From: Humulus lupulus
Taxonomy: Eukaryota > Streptophyta > Magnoliopsida > Rosales > Cannabaceae
NCBI RefSeq assembly: GCF_963169125.1
Contig: NC_084793.1
Span: forward strand, 98,041,071-98,105,070
DNA: 64,000 nucleotides
Direction: 5' to 3'
This document shows, piece after piece, positions 24,040 to 37,507 of this stretch. A program made the position numbers and the translations under genes. How positions within the stretch are numbered: position 1 is the stretch's first letter; the number at the start of each line of letters is the position of its first letter. The notes beneath the pieces were generated by a model that saw nothing but the letters and a program-made list of their open reading frames with translations, did no database searches and was not told the DNA's origin.

Positions 24040-26089
24040 TGTAATGACCCAACTATTTCTAAGACCTTGGACCATTAAAACTACTAGACATAGCTACTAT
24101 TTCGATACTAACATAAGAAATAACATGCTTTTATTGAAAACCCAAAATTTAAGAAATATCATTTCTTTATTAAAAATGTAAAATAAAATGTGATATGGTA
24201 TGAGATCCCATTGTTTACAAAACATAAAACATAGCTTTAAAAAACAAGTTCAAAAAAAGTTGAATGCGGAATTACAAAAGAGACATATTTTCAAAGACTA
24301 AAATAAACGTCATCCTCGATCGACACGCAACCCATCCATTCCATTCATCCTCAACACACATGCCATGCTACCAATAATCCTTCCACCTCCATAGTCATTT
24401 TCCTGCATCATACTAAAATAAAGGAATGAGCCTAATCCCAGCAAGGAAAATCTACTAAAAACAAAACATACATCGTAAACATAAGCATAAGACTACATCA
24501 AATACTATAAAAGAATATAAGACAATCTAAAACATATATCATATATCATAAGCATACACTATAAAACATATGGCTACAAAAATATATATTACAATGGCCA
24601 CATACATCTTGGGGCTTGCTAGCTAGGCAATCATATGCCCATAATTAGACAGGGCTAGTTATCTAAACAAGTCATATAAATTTATGGGGCTTGTTTTCTA
24701 AACAAATCATATGTCCAAGGAATATACTATTGGGACATGTTATCTAAACAACTTATTTGTTATCTAAACAAATTATATGCTTGTTATCTAAACAAAACAT
24801 ATACCCAATAACTAAAACATATCATACATATACATATCATAGCATAAACATATAACATAACATATAAGCACATAAAATCTATCCTATTTTCCTTACCAAC
24901 ACCGGGATATGAGAACAAGGACGGGATTTGGAATACTCCTAAAACCAACAATACAAATGGTGAGTATTTCTAAAGAATAAAGAATGAATGTGGAAACTAA
25001 ACCATCAAGAAGAAACTTACCAAGAAAGAACTTAAGTTTCAAGAACCTAATCAAGAACCAATAACGAAAGTTAGGATCTGAATAAAAGGAACTAAAGAAA
25101 ACTAAAGAGTTTTAAAGAATTGGACTTAAAGAATAGGAGTACCTTAGTTGACCTTATGGATTGCTCTAACTCCAATACCGAAATACACTAAACCTCACTT
25201 CCCAAGTATTTTATAAAGCTTAAGAATGGCAAAGCTTTTTCCCAACCCAAGTGTTTATCACTCTATGGTAGTACTAGCACATTGGAGTCTGATCACAGCT
25301 GAAGAGTGAGGAGAAGGGTTGGGTTCTAAGTCCTATTTATAGAGTTCTAAGAATACAAATCTTCTTTTTGGCTTTGAATAAAAATAATGAATTTAATTGA
25401 AAATATTTGAATATTTGTCAGTCAAAGGCTTAGGACTCGGTCAAATCGTTCAGAGGTAGGTCTAAGGAGTCAAAGCTTGTTTTAAAAATAAAAAATAAAA
25501 AAAATTGAATCCTAACTTCTAACTTCCTAAATTTTGTAACTCTAAACTCACCTATATTAAAATCAACATAACTGAAACTGTATGACTCCGATTTAGACTA
25601 TATTTATACCGTTAGAAAGCTAATTTAATTATCTACAACTTTCTAGAAATAATATTTTTCGAAATAAATAATATAACTGGGTCAAAAATAGGTCGGAACT
25701 TACAGTACCCTAAAGTTACGGCAAAATCTATTTAATTATCTAAATAACAACCTAATCCACAAATTTCTTAACTAACCATAAAATAACAAACTCTAATTCC
25801 CTAATAATCATGCTTATGACAAGTGCCATATTCTTATTGGCTCTATATAAACCTTAGGTTATAATAAATAATACACCTAGGACCAGCAATATTAATCAAA
25901 CCTTATGTTATAATTAATATTCTCAAACTATAGGTTAAACTTATAAAATTCATAACTATTGCTATGAGTTTTTAACTAACTCCCGACTTGAACCAAAATC
26001 CACGGAATCTAACATACTACAAACTAATACTAACTACTACTACTACTACTTCTATCTAGCTAGTTAAGTAAATATTCAGAGACTCTACA
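24040..26089 (-). repeat. 5' LTR of element C
   Basis: Starts TGTAATGACCC and ends GAGACTCTACA; 2,050 bases. It is the partner of 17134-19164 and the promoter-bearing copy for the minus-strand transcript. No promoter element was identified with confidence. Confidence 0.95.
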
Positions 26090-26094
26090 GATTA

Positions 26095-26377
26095 AAACAA
26101 ACACTACTAATCAAAGAGTCATCTAGACAACAAATTAATCATAAGGAATGGAATAGAAATTGGATCACTGATGGATCATGTTAAAGATCACATTGTAGAA
26201 AAGAAAGTAAATGAGACATTTTTCAATATGTGAATCAAATTTAATTATATCAGTATACTATATTATTCAAAAAATTTCATCCATGAGCATGCATGTTTTC
26301 TCTTTTTCAATTTTAGTAATAAATAAAAGTTAATGGTCTATGGTAGTTTTTTTTAATAATAGATATAAAATAATAAT
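26095..26377. other. AT-rich flank between element C and a solo LTR
   Basis: Continuation of the sequence left of 17133. No open frame or repeat structure recognised. Confidence 0.5.
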
Positions 26378-26382
26378 AACAA

Positions 26383-27113
26383 TGTTGACGCGGTTCTTCG
26401 CCAACAGATACTTAAGAGAAGAAGAGAAAGGGATCAGTACTGAAAGTAGAACCGTCACAGATATGAAATCTTATAGGATGAACTAGGTGACTCGAGACAC
26501 ACTTTTTTTTTAAGTGGTTCGAAGGTTAAAATCCTTCTATTCCACTAGTCAATATTATTGATATCTCCTGGGTATTTGGTTTACAAAGTATATAGTTCTT
26601 CAAAGACTATTTTTCCCAACCCCTATCAACTCCCAGGGTCTCCATATTTATAGGAGAAGGCACCTGGAAGTTGGTAGGGAGGTCATCCCGTGACCTTACC
26701 ATTTGTCATATCAACTCTGTGACATTCATGATTAATTCCTAAACCTGACACATAAGTGTGGTCTAATCAGCATGGAAGGAGATAATGGGCCGCACGGCCC
26801 AATCCAGCTGTGGGTGTCTGATACGCACGTTCTTGCTGCGTGTCCGAGAAGTCAGGGGGATATCAGACACGTGATGTCAGATATATGCACGTTTATCTTG
26901 CGTGTGTTGACTTCGTAGAGGGTCAGAGCTTCATGGGCAGCTCGTGCCATGAGAAGCTCGTAATACGAGCTTCTCCCCTGATCTGACCTTCGGCCTTCTG
27001 ATTCTGGGCAATTTGGGCGAGCTAATATCCTCGGCCTGTGGGCGCCTCGGACTAAACTTGATTAATCCGAGGCACGACCTTCTAATCAGCCCGTGGGAAA
27101 ACCAGGGCGTACA
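26383..27113 (-). mobile_element. Solo LTR, Tat-type gypsy, 731 bases
   Basis: Starts TGTTGACGCGG and ends GGGCGTACA, with the perfect target duplication AACAA at 26378-26382 and 27114-27118. Like LTR B it has a TTTAAGTGGTTCGAAGG segment in its left third and is less AT-rich than its surroundings. It has no internal region. The two open frames at 26931-27271 are not genes. Confidence 0.8.
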
Positions 27114-27118
27114 AACAA

Positions 27119-28164
27119 CATAAATGATATATTCGACCAACAAAAAATAAGACAACATAAATTATATACGTATATGCCAAAATAATAATAATAAGGCAAT
27201 AGTGATTTAAAAGCACTAAAATCCAATGTATAAAAAAGTGTTGGAAACCTCTTGTTCATGTATTTAACCATGGTCCATTGATGAGATTTGGGAAATGCGA
27301 TTCAAACAAATATTTTTTACACAATTATAATTCTACATTTTACATATCCATTTAGGCTAGAATTCATACACAATCTATAACAAGAAATAAATATTTGATT
27401 ATAATATAACAAGATTTAAACAAAAATGAACAACCAAAATTTCAAATAGAATATTATAATACAAAAAAAAAAATCTAAATATGGTTAGAGAATTAATTTC
27501 TATTTATAAAATAAACAAAAAATAAAAGCTACGATTTGTTTAAAATTTAAACTTAAAAATGATTTGTTGCTAAAAAAAACTTAAAAACGATTTGCAGAAA
27601 ACACAATCGTAGTTTAATAATAACTTTGAATATGATTAGCAAAAAAAAAAAATTACTTACCTTGAAATTTTGTCGATGAAAAAATGACTGAGCTTGTTTT
27701 GAAAATGGTTGCTACAAAAATAAAATCTAGAGAAAATTATATTATATTCTTGAAGAAGAAACTAGACAAAATAGATCAAAAAAATTACTAACCTTCAATT
27801 TTTTCTTGATGAAGAAATGACTACTAATTTCTTTTTTTAATAAAAATGGCTGCAAGGTTTTCACTGTGAGATGAACGAAAGATATGTGTAATATATCATA
27901 ATATATAATTAAGGATAGAGATGTAATTTAAATTTTTTTCTTTTATAAAAAAATGGGTAAAATAGGAATTATGAAAGTTTCATTAAAACAATAAAACAAC
28001 TTCTCATGTTTTTTTTAGAAGTCCTTCCTAGAAAAGCTGGTGAGTCATTACTTCTCTAGAAAGCTCCACTAAATTAAATAAGCTATTTTCATGTATCATC
28101 CAAACACACTTGAAAGTTAATTTGATATCTCAAAAGCTCTTTTAGAGCCATGCCAAACAAGGTC
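27119..28164 (-). mobile_element. Right end of a putative PIF/Harbinger-like transposon with duplicated leader exons
   Basis: The right end reads, on the minus strand from 28164, GACCTTGTTTGGCATGG, flanked by TTA (28165-28167). A CCTTGTTTGG-type terminus and a TTA target are what PIF/Harbinger elements show. Upstream of the Myb/SANT-like pseudogene, two similar blocks near 27650-27715 and 27785-27860 each carry a splice-donor-like join on the minus strand (TTTCAAGGTAAGT and ATTGAAGGTTAGT) after a CATT/CATC-rich stretch. They look like a duplicated 5' untranslated exon. The left end of the element would lie left of element B, outside the window. The family assignment is tentative. Confidence 0.45.
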
Positions 28165-28167
28165 TTA

Positions 28168-28985
28168 ATGAGTGATGAAGGTACTTTTCTTATAATTTTT
28201 TCTAGGTACTTATTTATAACTTTTTGCACAGCTTAAGTATTTTTTGCCACAAATATTTCAACAATGAATTATGAAGTTATTTTGTTTTCCTAAAAACAAA
28301 TTATTTACTAATGGCCAATTTTTACAAAAAAAATGTTATGAGATGTTTAAAAATAAAATTTTAAAAATTTTGTTGAGCTTATTTAAAAAGAGCAAGGAGA
28401 TGAAAAAATATATATATAAAAACATGCAAAAATTAATTAGGTGATTCTATTTGTACCCCATTTTTTCCTCTCCTCACCTTTTGCTAATTAAAGCCTCATA
28501 AAATTTTAAAATTTATTTTCACTCCCCTCTTACAATTTTAATAAGTATAAAATTACCTAATAAAAAAAGATATTGAAAACTTTTATTTCCCATGCCTCTA
28601 CATTATTATTCAATTGTTATAAAATCTTTTTAAATGATTTCTAAAAGAAATAAAAACACTTAATCACATCCAATAAATAATTTTAACAATAAAATTCAAT
28701 CAAAAAATACACTACAACATTTTTTTTAAGAGTTCATATATATGATATTATGATATATACAATATACTAATGATAAAAATTAAAAAAAATATTATCTCAT
28801 GAGAATTAAAATTATTAATATAATCACAATCTTTCACATGCACATCCATATTTTCTTCTTTCACTAGCTATATTGTTTATATATTTTTTTCTTAAATGAA
28901 TAACTTAGTTTTTTGAATACCTATTGTATTAGAGAGGAGTGTATATAGAAATAGGGTTTATGCTTTAAAATTATAGTGTAATGGT
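28168..28985. other. AT-rich unassigned stretch
   Basis: Contains homopolymer A and T runs and no frame of note. It separates the Harbinger-like end from the first fold-back element. Confidence 0.5.
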
Positions 28986-31133
28986 GGCTAAAATACCCAA
29001 TATTTTCAAAATACTGTACTTTTATACCTAATCTTTTTCTTTTGCGATAAGTATACCCAATATTTTTTAAAATATTGTACTTTTATATCCAATGTAACAT
29101 CCCAAATTACTTAATACGGCTTAAGGTCTTTATTAGGGGCCAGAATGGTAAATTATAGAAAATTATGTGTTTACTTGTTTATGTGATATATATGTTTGTC
29201 ATTATATGATTATGTGAGTTACATTATAATATGACTAGATATGCATGTTTAGGTTTATTAAATATATACGCGGGCCTGTTTCTTATTAGAAGGGTAATTT
29301 TTGTAATTTGGTCTGTAATGGGTATATTTGGAATTTATGTGCATATATGTGATATATGTGTGAAACCACATTATTATGTGGATATATTTGGATTACTCGG
29401 CAAGAGGCGATCCTAGGGAGCAAGTTAGCGGGAAAGTCACAACAGAACCTAGTACCCGACTCGGGGTGAGTCAATGGGTATTTTGGGTATCTGATGCATT
29501 TCCAGGTTATTGGGTAATGGGAATAAATATTCGAGCATATAATCAGAGTTAGTGAGATAAGGATGGAATTTCGGGGATTTTGACCATTTTGCCATCGGGG
29601 GCGTTTTTGGTACCTCGAGCCTCAGGATTTGCATAAGGTTACTTGAAACCTAAGTAAACCACACAAAACGATCACTAAATACTCAGAAAACCCTCTCTCT
29701 CTCTCTCTCTCTCTCTCGTTCTCTCATTACACCGTTAGCATTTTTGAAGGAAACTTAAGTTTTAGAGCTCAGATTCAACCGAGGTTAGAGTCATAACGAT
29801 TTTAGGGAAGATTAGAAGCTTGATAACTTAGGGATTTAGCTGGAAAATGACTTAATCAGAGGTAATTTAAGCTTTTAAGTTTCAGAGTTTTGTTTCCCTT
29901 AAGTTTCTTAAGCTTTGATTAGATTTTATGGTTTGATCAGTTTTTAATCCGTTTGAAAGTTGGGTTTTGTTGCCTTGGAGATACTGATGATGTTTTGGGA
30001 TTGAATTGTGGGCTTGGTACAGTTTTGGGATGATGCGAGGAATTAGATCAAAGAAAATTGGGTTCACGAGGTCGTGGCATGGCCCTGTTCTTGGGGCAGT
30101 GCGACCTTCATGAACCCAGGAGCCTAGGCGGTCCTCTGAACCGCTATCGCACCGCAGTGCTTGTGGAGCTGTGCCACAGCCCGTGTCTAGACAAAATGAG
30201 GACTTGGCTCTCTGATTTTTATAGTACCGCGACTCTAATTGTGGGGGCGCCGCGACTCTAAATGAGGGGGGCTGCAACGCAAATAGAGGTTTTTGGCCAA
30301 AGTGGATTTTGAGTGATGGGGACTCAAACCTAAGGGCTCATGATCGATTCTACTACCTGGTTTAGTAGAATTCGACATCCCGGGGGCTAGGACTCGGTCC
30401 GGAAACCTTTATTCGCTCGTTATTGACGGGATTCTATATTATTGTTGTGACTAGGTTTATCGCTAGGGGTTCGGAACTAGGATCGTGCTCGAGGGTCATT
30501 CTTAATATACATTGCACTCGGACTTGAGGTAAGAAAACTGCACCCAAGACGTGATAGATGTGATTAGGGCATGGTCCGGTTGTTGATTATAACTATGAAT
30601 AGGGCTCGAGCCCCAGAGGATGAACGTGATGAAGTTATGTTTGTGCTCATTGATTAAACATGCTTAAATGCTCTGTGTCGAGATAATTGTTTAATGATTG
30701 TTTTCATTGTCTGCGTAGTTAGGGCTCAACCTTATTAAGGAACATGGCTATAACTATGTTTGAATTTAATTGACTGAGATATGATTGATATGTATGCATA
30801 CTTGTATTGTCTGAAGTATGCTTATCTATATCTATATCTAAATATCTGACTAAGGCCTTGACTTACTAGTCAAGGGCGGCAATAACGCATTGGGTGCTGG
30901 TCGAGAGGCTTAGGCCCAATCAGGGACGTAATATTACGTTGGCCAACCCTATGGTCGTTAGAAAACAAAGCGCTTGGCTAGCTCTATGGATAGTTACTCA
31001 GAGCTATGAGCAAGGGCCCCAGGTGACTCTATGGTCACATAGCTAGGGCATAGGGCCCTGGGTTGACTCTATGGTCATCTACTCAGGGCAGCGGGCCCCA
31101 GAATGATCCTATGGTCATTTATTTGTAATTGTA

Positions 31134-33098
31134 TGTTAGGATTAATGCCCTAAAAGCATGTAACGACATTATATTGGTTTTAAATAAAAGTACATTTTCA
31201 TTATATTTGAATGTTATAATTATTGTTTGAATTAATTATATAATAATATCAAGAAAATTCTCTATTCATTCATTAGAATATGATCTTGTATTAGTATGAG
31301 AGAATTAAGATCATATATAATGAATAAAATAGTCAGTAACATATTAAAGTAAGGAATCTTTAATGAATGATTGTTAGTACGGTTTGCTAAGCATACGAGA
31401 TGCAAGTAATCTAGATTCAGATTACTGATGTGGATAGACATCTTAGCAAAGGTATTATATATAATAGAGATTATATATGACAGGACTGATGAGAATTAAT
31501 TATCTTTATAAACTTATCGTTTGACGTAGATATTTAATTATTATCATAATAGACGATCATTTGTAGATCAGTTTAAATCCTGAGTATTCATGAACTCCTA
31601 TTTATATTTATTGGATCTTTTGATTTACTCGTTAAGGTCTCTAAGAATAATGAGGCTAATGACTTTTGTTTTAGAGATTCAATATCATGGATGGTTGGGA
31701 ACATGAATTACAATATTGGAATCCATGCTTTCCAAACGGATCGAATATTGGTTCCATTAAGGATTGATTCTGGAACTGAATAGTTATTGAGCACAAATCT
31801 ATAATTAGATTATAGATTAATTATTTGCTAGTGAATTAATGGAACTTAAGGAACAAGAGGTAATTAGAAGGGTAAAATGGTAATTATGACCAACTCTAAT
31901 TAATAAACTAATAATGGAGGACAGAACTACATATATTGATTATATCAATGGACTACTAGAGAAAACTCTGTAAATATAATTCAATAAATACTTTTAGTGC
32001 AATTCCATATTTATAGTGGAGTAATCATAGAATTAATAAATATATTATTAGATTAAAGCGTTTAATTAATAATCTAATTTATTGGAGCTTCGTATTATAT
32101 GTCCATGGTCCCCCAGATCACTTCTGTCCTACGTTGTTAATGATAAGGATGTCAAAAGAAAGATTTGTTAAGAGAAATGACTAAATTGCAAAGGAATTAA
32201 TTTTTCAGGGCAAGGAAATAATTATTTGATAATTATGGGTATTTGATTAATTGTGAATTAATTAATTATTTAACTATATATGTTTTATTTTTAAAAGCTA
32301 TAGGTTAAAATTAATATTACTCTTGTTTGGATTAATATAAAGAGACAAATGATAAATATCTTATTTATTTATTTAATTTATAACTAATATTTTAAGATAA
32401 AGTTAATTTTGAATTAACTGATATTTATGTTGGAATAAATATCTTGTCTTAAAAGTTGATTAAATAAACAAATGAGAAAATTAGGGCAACCCTAATAGGG
32501 CTGGGTACCACACACTGTACAATACAGTCTGTGGCGCCTAGCATTAGGATTTTTTGTCCCTGGGATTTGAATTTTGAATTTCAAATAAATTTGTTTAATC
32601 AGTTATTTAATTATTATTTTTTAAATATGATTCAAATAGATAATTAAATGAAAATATCTAGTCAGTTCTAATTTGAATTAATTAAAGATTATTTATTTAG
32701 ATTAAAATCTTTATAAATATGATATACGTGATATTCAAAATAATAATCAAACTCTCTCAAAAGCGATAGTTTTTCTCTAAAACCTGAAAATTATTCTAAA
32801 CCTTCTCTTAGTCAAAACTCTCTAGATCTCATGTGTTGAGTACATCTAGGGAGTCACATAAATCAATATTTTGAATCCACGTGCCCACACACGTCCTTGT
32901 GTGTTTGCGGATTGGTCTGGAAGATAAGGGTGTGAGATCTCAAAACACTGGATCGGAAGATCGTTGATTTATACAAAAAGACTCATGGACACTTGATAGG
33001 CTACAAGAGGTAATCCCTGATCTATTTGTGTGTGATTTAATATTTATATATGTCTATGATCTTGTGTGGTATTAATATTTCATCATTTAATACCAACA
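31134..33098 (+). repeat. 5' LTR of element E
   Basis: Starts TGTTAGGATTAATGCCC and ends AATACCAACA; 1,965 bases. Relative to the 3' LTR it lacks about 40 bases just before the terminal TCATTTAATACCAACA. Confidence 0.95.
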
Positions 33099-35134
33099 AT
33101 TGGTACCAGAGCATAGATATACATATATATATATATTAAATACTGTGTGGGTTTCTTGCATTTGTTATATGCATGTTGATATGTTTTTTGAATGTATGGT
33201 TGAATGATAGATCGTTAATTATATGATTCTATTGGGTTAGGAATTTTATTATGTTTCTAGATCTTGTGTAAGCCATAAAGGGCATAAGATTTTTGTAATT
33301 TTTTTCTTGAAATTTAAATTGAAAATCTGTACACAAAGAAAATTGGAAGAACCTCTAGCAGCATGCACAAGCCCTGTGGCTGACTCACCCACGTGCGCAC
33401 CCAGTCCCCGAGCTCCCAACTCCCGTGCGCGACACCCAGCCCGAGCCCCTGCTCCCTCGAGCACACCCCTGGTGCCTCCCACAAGCAGTGTCTCGTGCGC
33501 ATGGCACCTGTCGAAGAGCCCCACGCGCACCCATTGCCTATCCGAGCCCCGCCCGTGGCCGTGCGTCTGGCCCCTGCCGTGTGCGCACCTACGTGCTAGC
33601 TAGCCTACCCAACCATGCAGTTGTGCCCATGGCACCTTGTGCCGCCAGTCATAGGTTTCCTAGGGCACCAATCTTGGTGCCCAAAACCCTAATTCCTAAG
33701 TTGTTATAAAATATCTTTTATTTAATTAATTTTTAAATTATTTGAATTTAAAAGTTTAATTATCTTATTTTATTTTATTATAAAATAAAATACTTTTATT
33801 TGGTTAAGATATTTTAATATCTTAAGTTTAAATAATTATTTGAATTTGATTATTTAATTATTTAAATTCAACTAAATTAAAAAGATGACAAAAATGGTTA
33901 TTTAATTAAATTAATTAATTAGAAAATTTATTTCTAATTAATAAGTTGGGCAAAACAAAGTTCCTAAAGATTAGAAAGAAAGCCTAAAGGAGAGGAGGAG
34001 CATTCTTGGAGAGTCTTGAAAGCTACATAGACTTAGATTGTAATTTTATTTCTAATTTTTCCAAAGGGTTGTAAATCTTAGAAATACGCATTAGTACTCG
34101 GTTCATCATTTATTGTTTATTTATTTAAATAAATGTTCATTGATTTTTGATTGATAACATGATCATGCATTAGTCAATTACATGACATTCATGAAACCCT
34201 ACACAGTTTCTCATTAATCATGCATCTTTTAGAAACATAATTATCTAGGATTGTCCTATTTGTTTATATGAATTATTTTTGGTGAAATCAATTGCATGTA
34301 AATACTAAGTATTAAATTTGTTAAAACTTGGTAAATCACACCATAATAAATGCAATAGTTTTTATAGGTCTTTAAGATAACCAACTTTATGTAAAAAAAC
34401 ATTTTAATAAAGTTAGATGAATGTAATGGGTAATTATTTAGACCACATTAATTATAGAAACAAACTCTTTTATAATTATGATTTTTGTAATTAATTACAT
34501 TCATAGGGTTATTAATAAACTAGTAATTGATTTAGAATTAATTGATTAGTTTAATAAAAACACATTTAATTTAAAATAGTAAGTGGGAGAAGGTGAACAT
34601 CTCAATGTGACATATGGTCTCCATTATTAGTACAAACATTGTGAGATATGAATAAGGCCTCGAGGCGGCTTTGTTTCCGTCCCTGTAAGGAAGGTTTCTA
34701 GACATATCACTACCAAGGTTGGCTGCTTAAAAAGATAAGAGGAAGTGATGTATTTTAGGCTTGATCGATCCTAAGGCGACACTCTCTAAGTTAAGTCATG
34801 AATTCCGAAATAATGGGTTACACTTACCAAGAAGTAATTAAGGTTTTACGGTGGATAATTACATATTGACCAAACCAGCGGTACCTTATATTTAAAATAT
34901 AAAATAAATAGTTATTTTATATTTTAAATTATAAAGATAAGATTGTCTTATTAGTTATTTGAATTTAACTTGACTGACCATAAGGCAACACTTTATGTGT
35001 TGGGTAGTTTTATCGTGGAAAAGTAAATGTTAATTTATGTGCTTAATTGTTGCATTCATGCATCATTATGTTTACTTTCCAAAACATCGATATTTTTTCA
35101 AATGACAATATTATTTTATTTATTTATTTCAGTA
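33099..35134 (+). other. PBS and long leader of element E with GC-rich insert
   Basis: The PBS at about 33100-33117 reads TTGGTACCAGAGCATAG, initiator-Met-like. The leader is about 2 kb, unusually long. It holds an abrupt GC-rich block at about 33345-33680 inside very AT-rich sequence. That block is open in three forward frames and two reverse frames, giving proline/alanine/serine/arginine-rich text, which suggests composition rather than a conserved gene. The rest of the leader is AT-rich with no frame of note. Confidence 0.75.
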
Positions 35135-36005
35135 ATGTCGGACGGTGGCAATCCCATAACTGTTTTACTATCACTTGACAAAACTTAATGGTGATAATTT
35201 CATAAGATGGAAATCAAATCTAAATCTTATGTTAATCTGTGAGAACCATGAATTTGTCCTGACTAAGGAATGTCCTGAAGAGCCCGCTACCACTGCCCTA
35301 AAGAATGTTCGGAACAAGTACGATGCTTGGATTCAATCCAATAATAAGGCAAAGTGTCACATGCTTGTGAGCATGAATGATGTTATGAGAACAAGGCATG
35401 AAACCATGGAAAATACGTTTGAAATAATAGATTCTCTGCAAGCTATGTTTGGGCAGCAATCTAATCAAAGTAAACATGAGGCTACTAGAACCTACATGAC
35501 TACTAAGATGAAGACAGTTGTTTCTGTACGTGAACATGTTTTACACATGATTAATGTGATGCATGAAGCAGAAATACATGAGGCCATCATTGATGAGCGT
35601 ACACAAGTAAGCACCATAATGGAATCACTCACTCCTGTCTTCTCTGCATTCACCACCAACTATATTATGAATAAGTTGGAATTCAACATGACTCACCTGT
35701 TGAATGAACTGCAGACATTTGAGTCTCTTAACAAATCCATTACAAAAGAGACTAGAGCAAATGTGGTAGAGGAGAAACCTTCAAACTCTGAGGAGAAATC
35801 CAAGAAGAGAAAGAAGAACAATAATAAGGACAAAGGAAAGAGAAAAAATTCCAATAAAGGCAAGAAGGCACCAAAAGTCAAGGAGAACAAAAATGACAAC
35901 AACTCCAAGAAGAAAGAACCAAAAGGAAAATGTTTCCACTGTGGAGTTGAAGGTCACTGGAAGAGAAACTGCAAGAAGTATCTCTCTGAGATGAAAAAGA
36001 AAGGT
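35135..36005 (+). pseudogene. Gag of element E
   Basis: Copia Gag, which forms the particle around the RNA. A start ATG at 35135 (MSDGGNPITVL) is separated from the main frame by a frameshift near 35185; the main frame opens at 35175. Motifs in order are KLNGDNFIRWKSNLNLMLIC, SMNDVMRTRHETMENTFEI, LQAMFGQQSNQSKHEATR, VREHVLHMINVMHEAEIHE and MNKLEFNMTHLLNELQTFES. A lysine-rich segment (35780-35920) and an intact zinc knuckle CFHCGVEGHWKRNC follow. Only the start region is damaged. Confidence 0.85.
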
Positions 36006-36440
36006 AAATATGATTTACTTGTACTTGAAGCTTGTGTAGTGGAAGACGATATGTCACCCTGGGTTTTAGATTCAAGAGCCATTAACCATGTTTGTTCTTC
36101 CATGCAGATACTTGAGTCATCAAGGGAGCTGGTAGATGGCGAGGTGACCATGGGAGTTGGAAGTGGAGCTTTCGTTTCAACAAGAGCAAAGGGAACAATT
36201 CATTTAAATTTTGGGAACAATTATTTAGTTTTGAACAATGTTTATTTTATTCTTGGATTTTCTAGAAACTTAGTTTCTTTATCTATGTTGCATGAACAAT
36301 TTTTTTATATTTATTTAGTAATAATGCGATTGTTATTTCAAAGAATGGTTTCAAAATATGTCAAGCAGAACATAATAACGGATTGTATATGCTCAAACCA
36401 AATGAATGAACGCTCAATAAATCATAATTATTTAAAGTAG
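36006..36440 (+). pseudogene. Protease of element E (active site altered)
   Basis: The frame continues from Gag. The active-site loop reads WVLDSRAINHVCSS where the family has D-S-G-A, so the essential glycine is arginine. Later blocks (GELVDGEVTMGVGSGAFV-like text and FGNNYLVLNNVYFILGFSRNLVSLSML) are recognisable. The frame ends at 36440; a shift leads into the integrase frame. Confidence 0.8.
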
Positions 36441-36445
36441 CAAAA

Positions 36446-37507
36446 GTGCAAGGTAACAAAAGAAAAAAAGTTTCAAATGAGGATGACACATATCTTTGGC
36501 ATCTTAGAGTCGGTCATATATGTCTAGATAGAATAAACCGGTTAACAAAAGATGTACCTTTGATAGAACTAAGAGTTGGAACTCTTCCCGTTTGTGATTC
36601 TTGTCTTGAAGGAAAAATGACCAAATGTCATTTCTCAGCAAAAGACAATATAGCCAAAGAACCTTTGGAGCTTGTACACAGCAATGTCTGTGGTCCAATT
36701 AATGTAAAAGCAAGAGGTGGGTATTTCGTCACTTTTATTGACAATTACTCAAGATATGGTCATACTTACCTAATGCTTAGGAAATCTGAAACCTTTGGTA
36801 AGTTTCAAGAATTCAAAGCTGAGGCTGAGAAGCAGTTAGGTAAGACTCTAAAGACACTTCAATTTGATCGAGGTGGAGAATATTTGGATTTAGAATTCAA
36901 AGATTTCTTGCTGGAGCATGGTATTCTATCCCAACTCATAGCACCAGGAACGCCACAAAAAAATGGTGTTTCTGAAAGAAGAAATAGGACATTGTTGGAC
37001 ATGGTCATGTCTATGTTAAGCTACTCTTCACTTCCTCTCTCATTCTGGGGATATGCACTTCAAATGGCGACAATTTTGAATGTAGTCACATCTAAGACCA
37101 TTAGCAAAACGTCACTGGAATCGTGGAATGGAAACAAACCTAGTTTGCACCATTTTCGCATTTGGGGCTTTCTTGCTCATGTTCTTATACCTAAATCAGG
37201 GAGACTTGAATCAAGGTCGGAAGTGTGCAGTTTTGATGGCTACGCTCCAGAAACAAGAGGTGGTTATTTCTATAGTCTCAAGGATCAAATGGTATTTGTT
37301 TCAACAAATGCGACCATCCTTGAACATGACTATATTAATAACTATAAACCTCGGAGTAAGGTAGTATTGGAGGAACTCACAGTTGATAAGATTCCATCAC
37401 AATCATCTTCATCATTAAATGATAAACGAAAAACCAAGGAAATCATGATTCCTGGAAAAGAAACCTCGGTGCAATGTCGTAGTGGGAGGATGTGGCTACG
37501 AACATGA
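36446..37507 (+). pseudogene. Integrase of element E
   Basis: The zinc-binding part is LWHLRVGHICLDRI with CDSCLEGKMTKC. The catalytic core starts HSNVCGPINVKARGGYFVTF; the family has HSDVCGP, so the first catalytic aspartate is asparagine, and two residues are missing after GGY. The second aspartate (LQFDRGGEYLDLEF) and the glutamate (NGVSERRNRTLLDM) are present. The C-terminal region continues to about 37480, where the frame shifts into RT. Confidence 0.85.

Larger units (their letters stand above)
17134..26089 (-). mobile_element. Element C: complete Ty3/gypsy (Tekay-like), 8,956 bases
   Basis: A full-length element with LTRs 17134-19164 and 24040-26089 and the perfect 5-base target duplication GATTA at 17129-17133 and 26090-26094. 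The polypurine tract lies beside the left LTR (19165-19183, minus strand GGTGGGGGAGAAT). The PBS lies beside the right LTR (minus strand TTGGTATCAAAGCAATGG). Internal order on the minus strand is gag, protease, RT, RNase H and integrase. The integrase and RNase H parts are badly decayed. The two LTRs differ at scattered positions and by small indels, so the insertion is not recent. Confidence 0.95.

Noticed and set aside
29088..29092. Target duplication for the solo LTR at 29093-41640
   Set aside because: The flanking five bases (TCCAA and CCCAT) do not match well enough; the boundary is supported only by the LTR termini and the fold-back flanks.
29882..30277. 131-codon frame on the minus strand within a gypsy LTR
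   Set aside because: It lies wholly in LTR sequence with no recognisable domain, and an overlapping frame exists on the other strand.
33249..33709. Several overlapping open frames on both strands
   Set aside because: Multiple simultaneous frames are expected from the GC-rich block, which has few stop codons; no domain or motif is recognisable.
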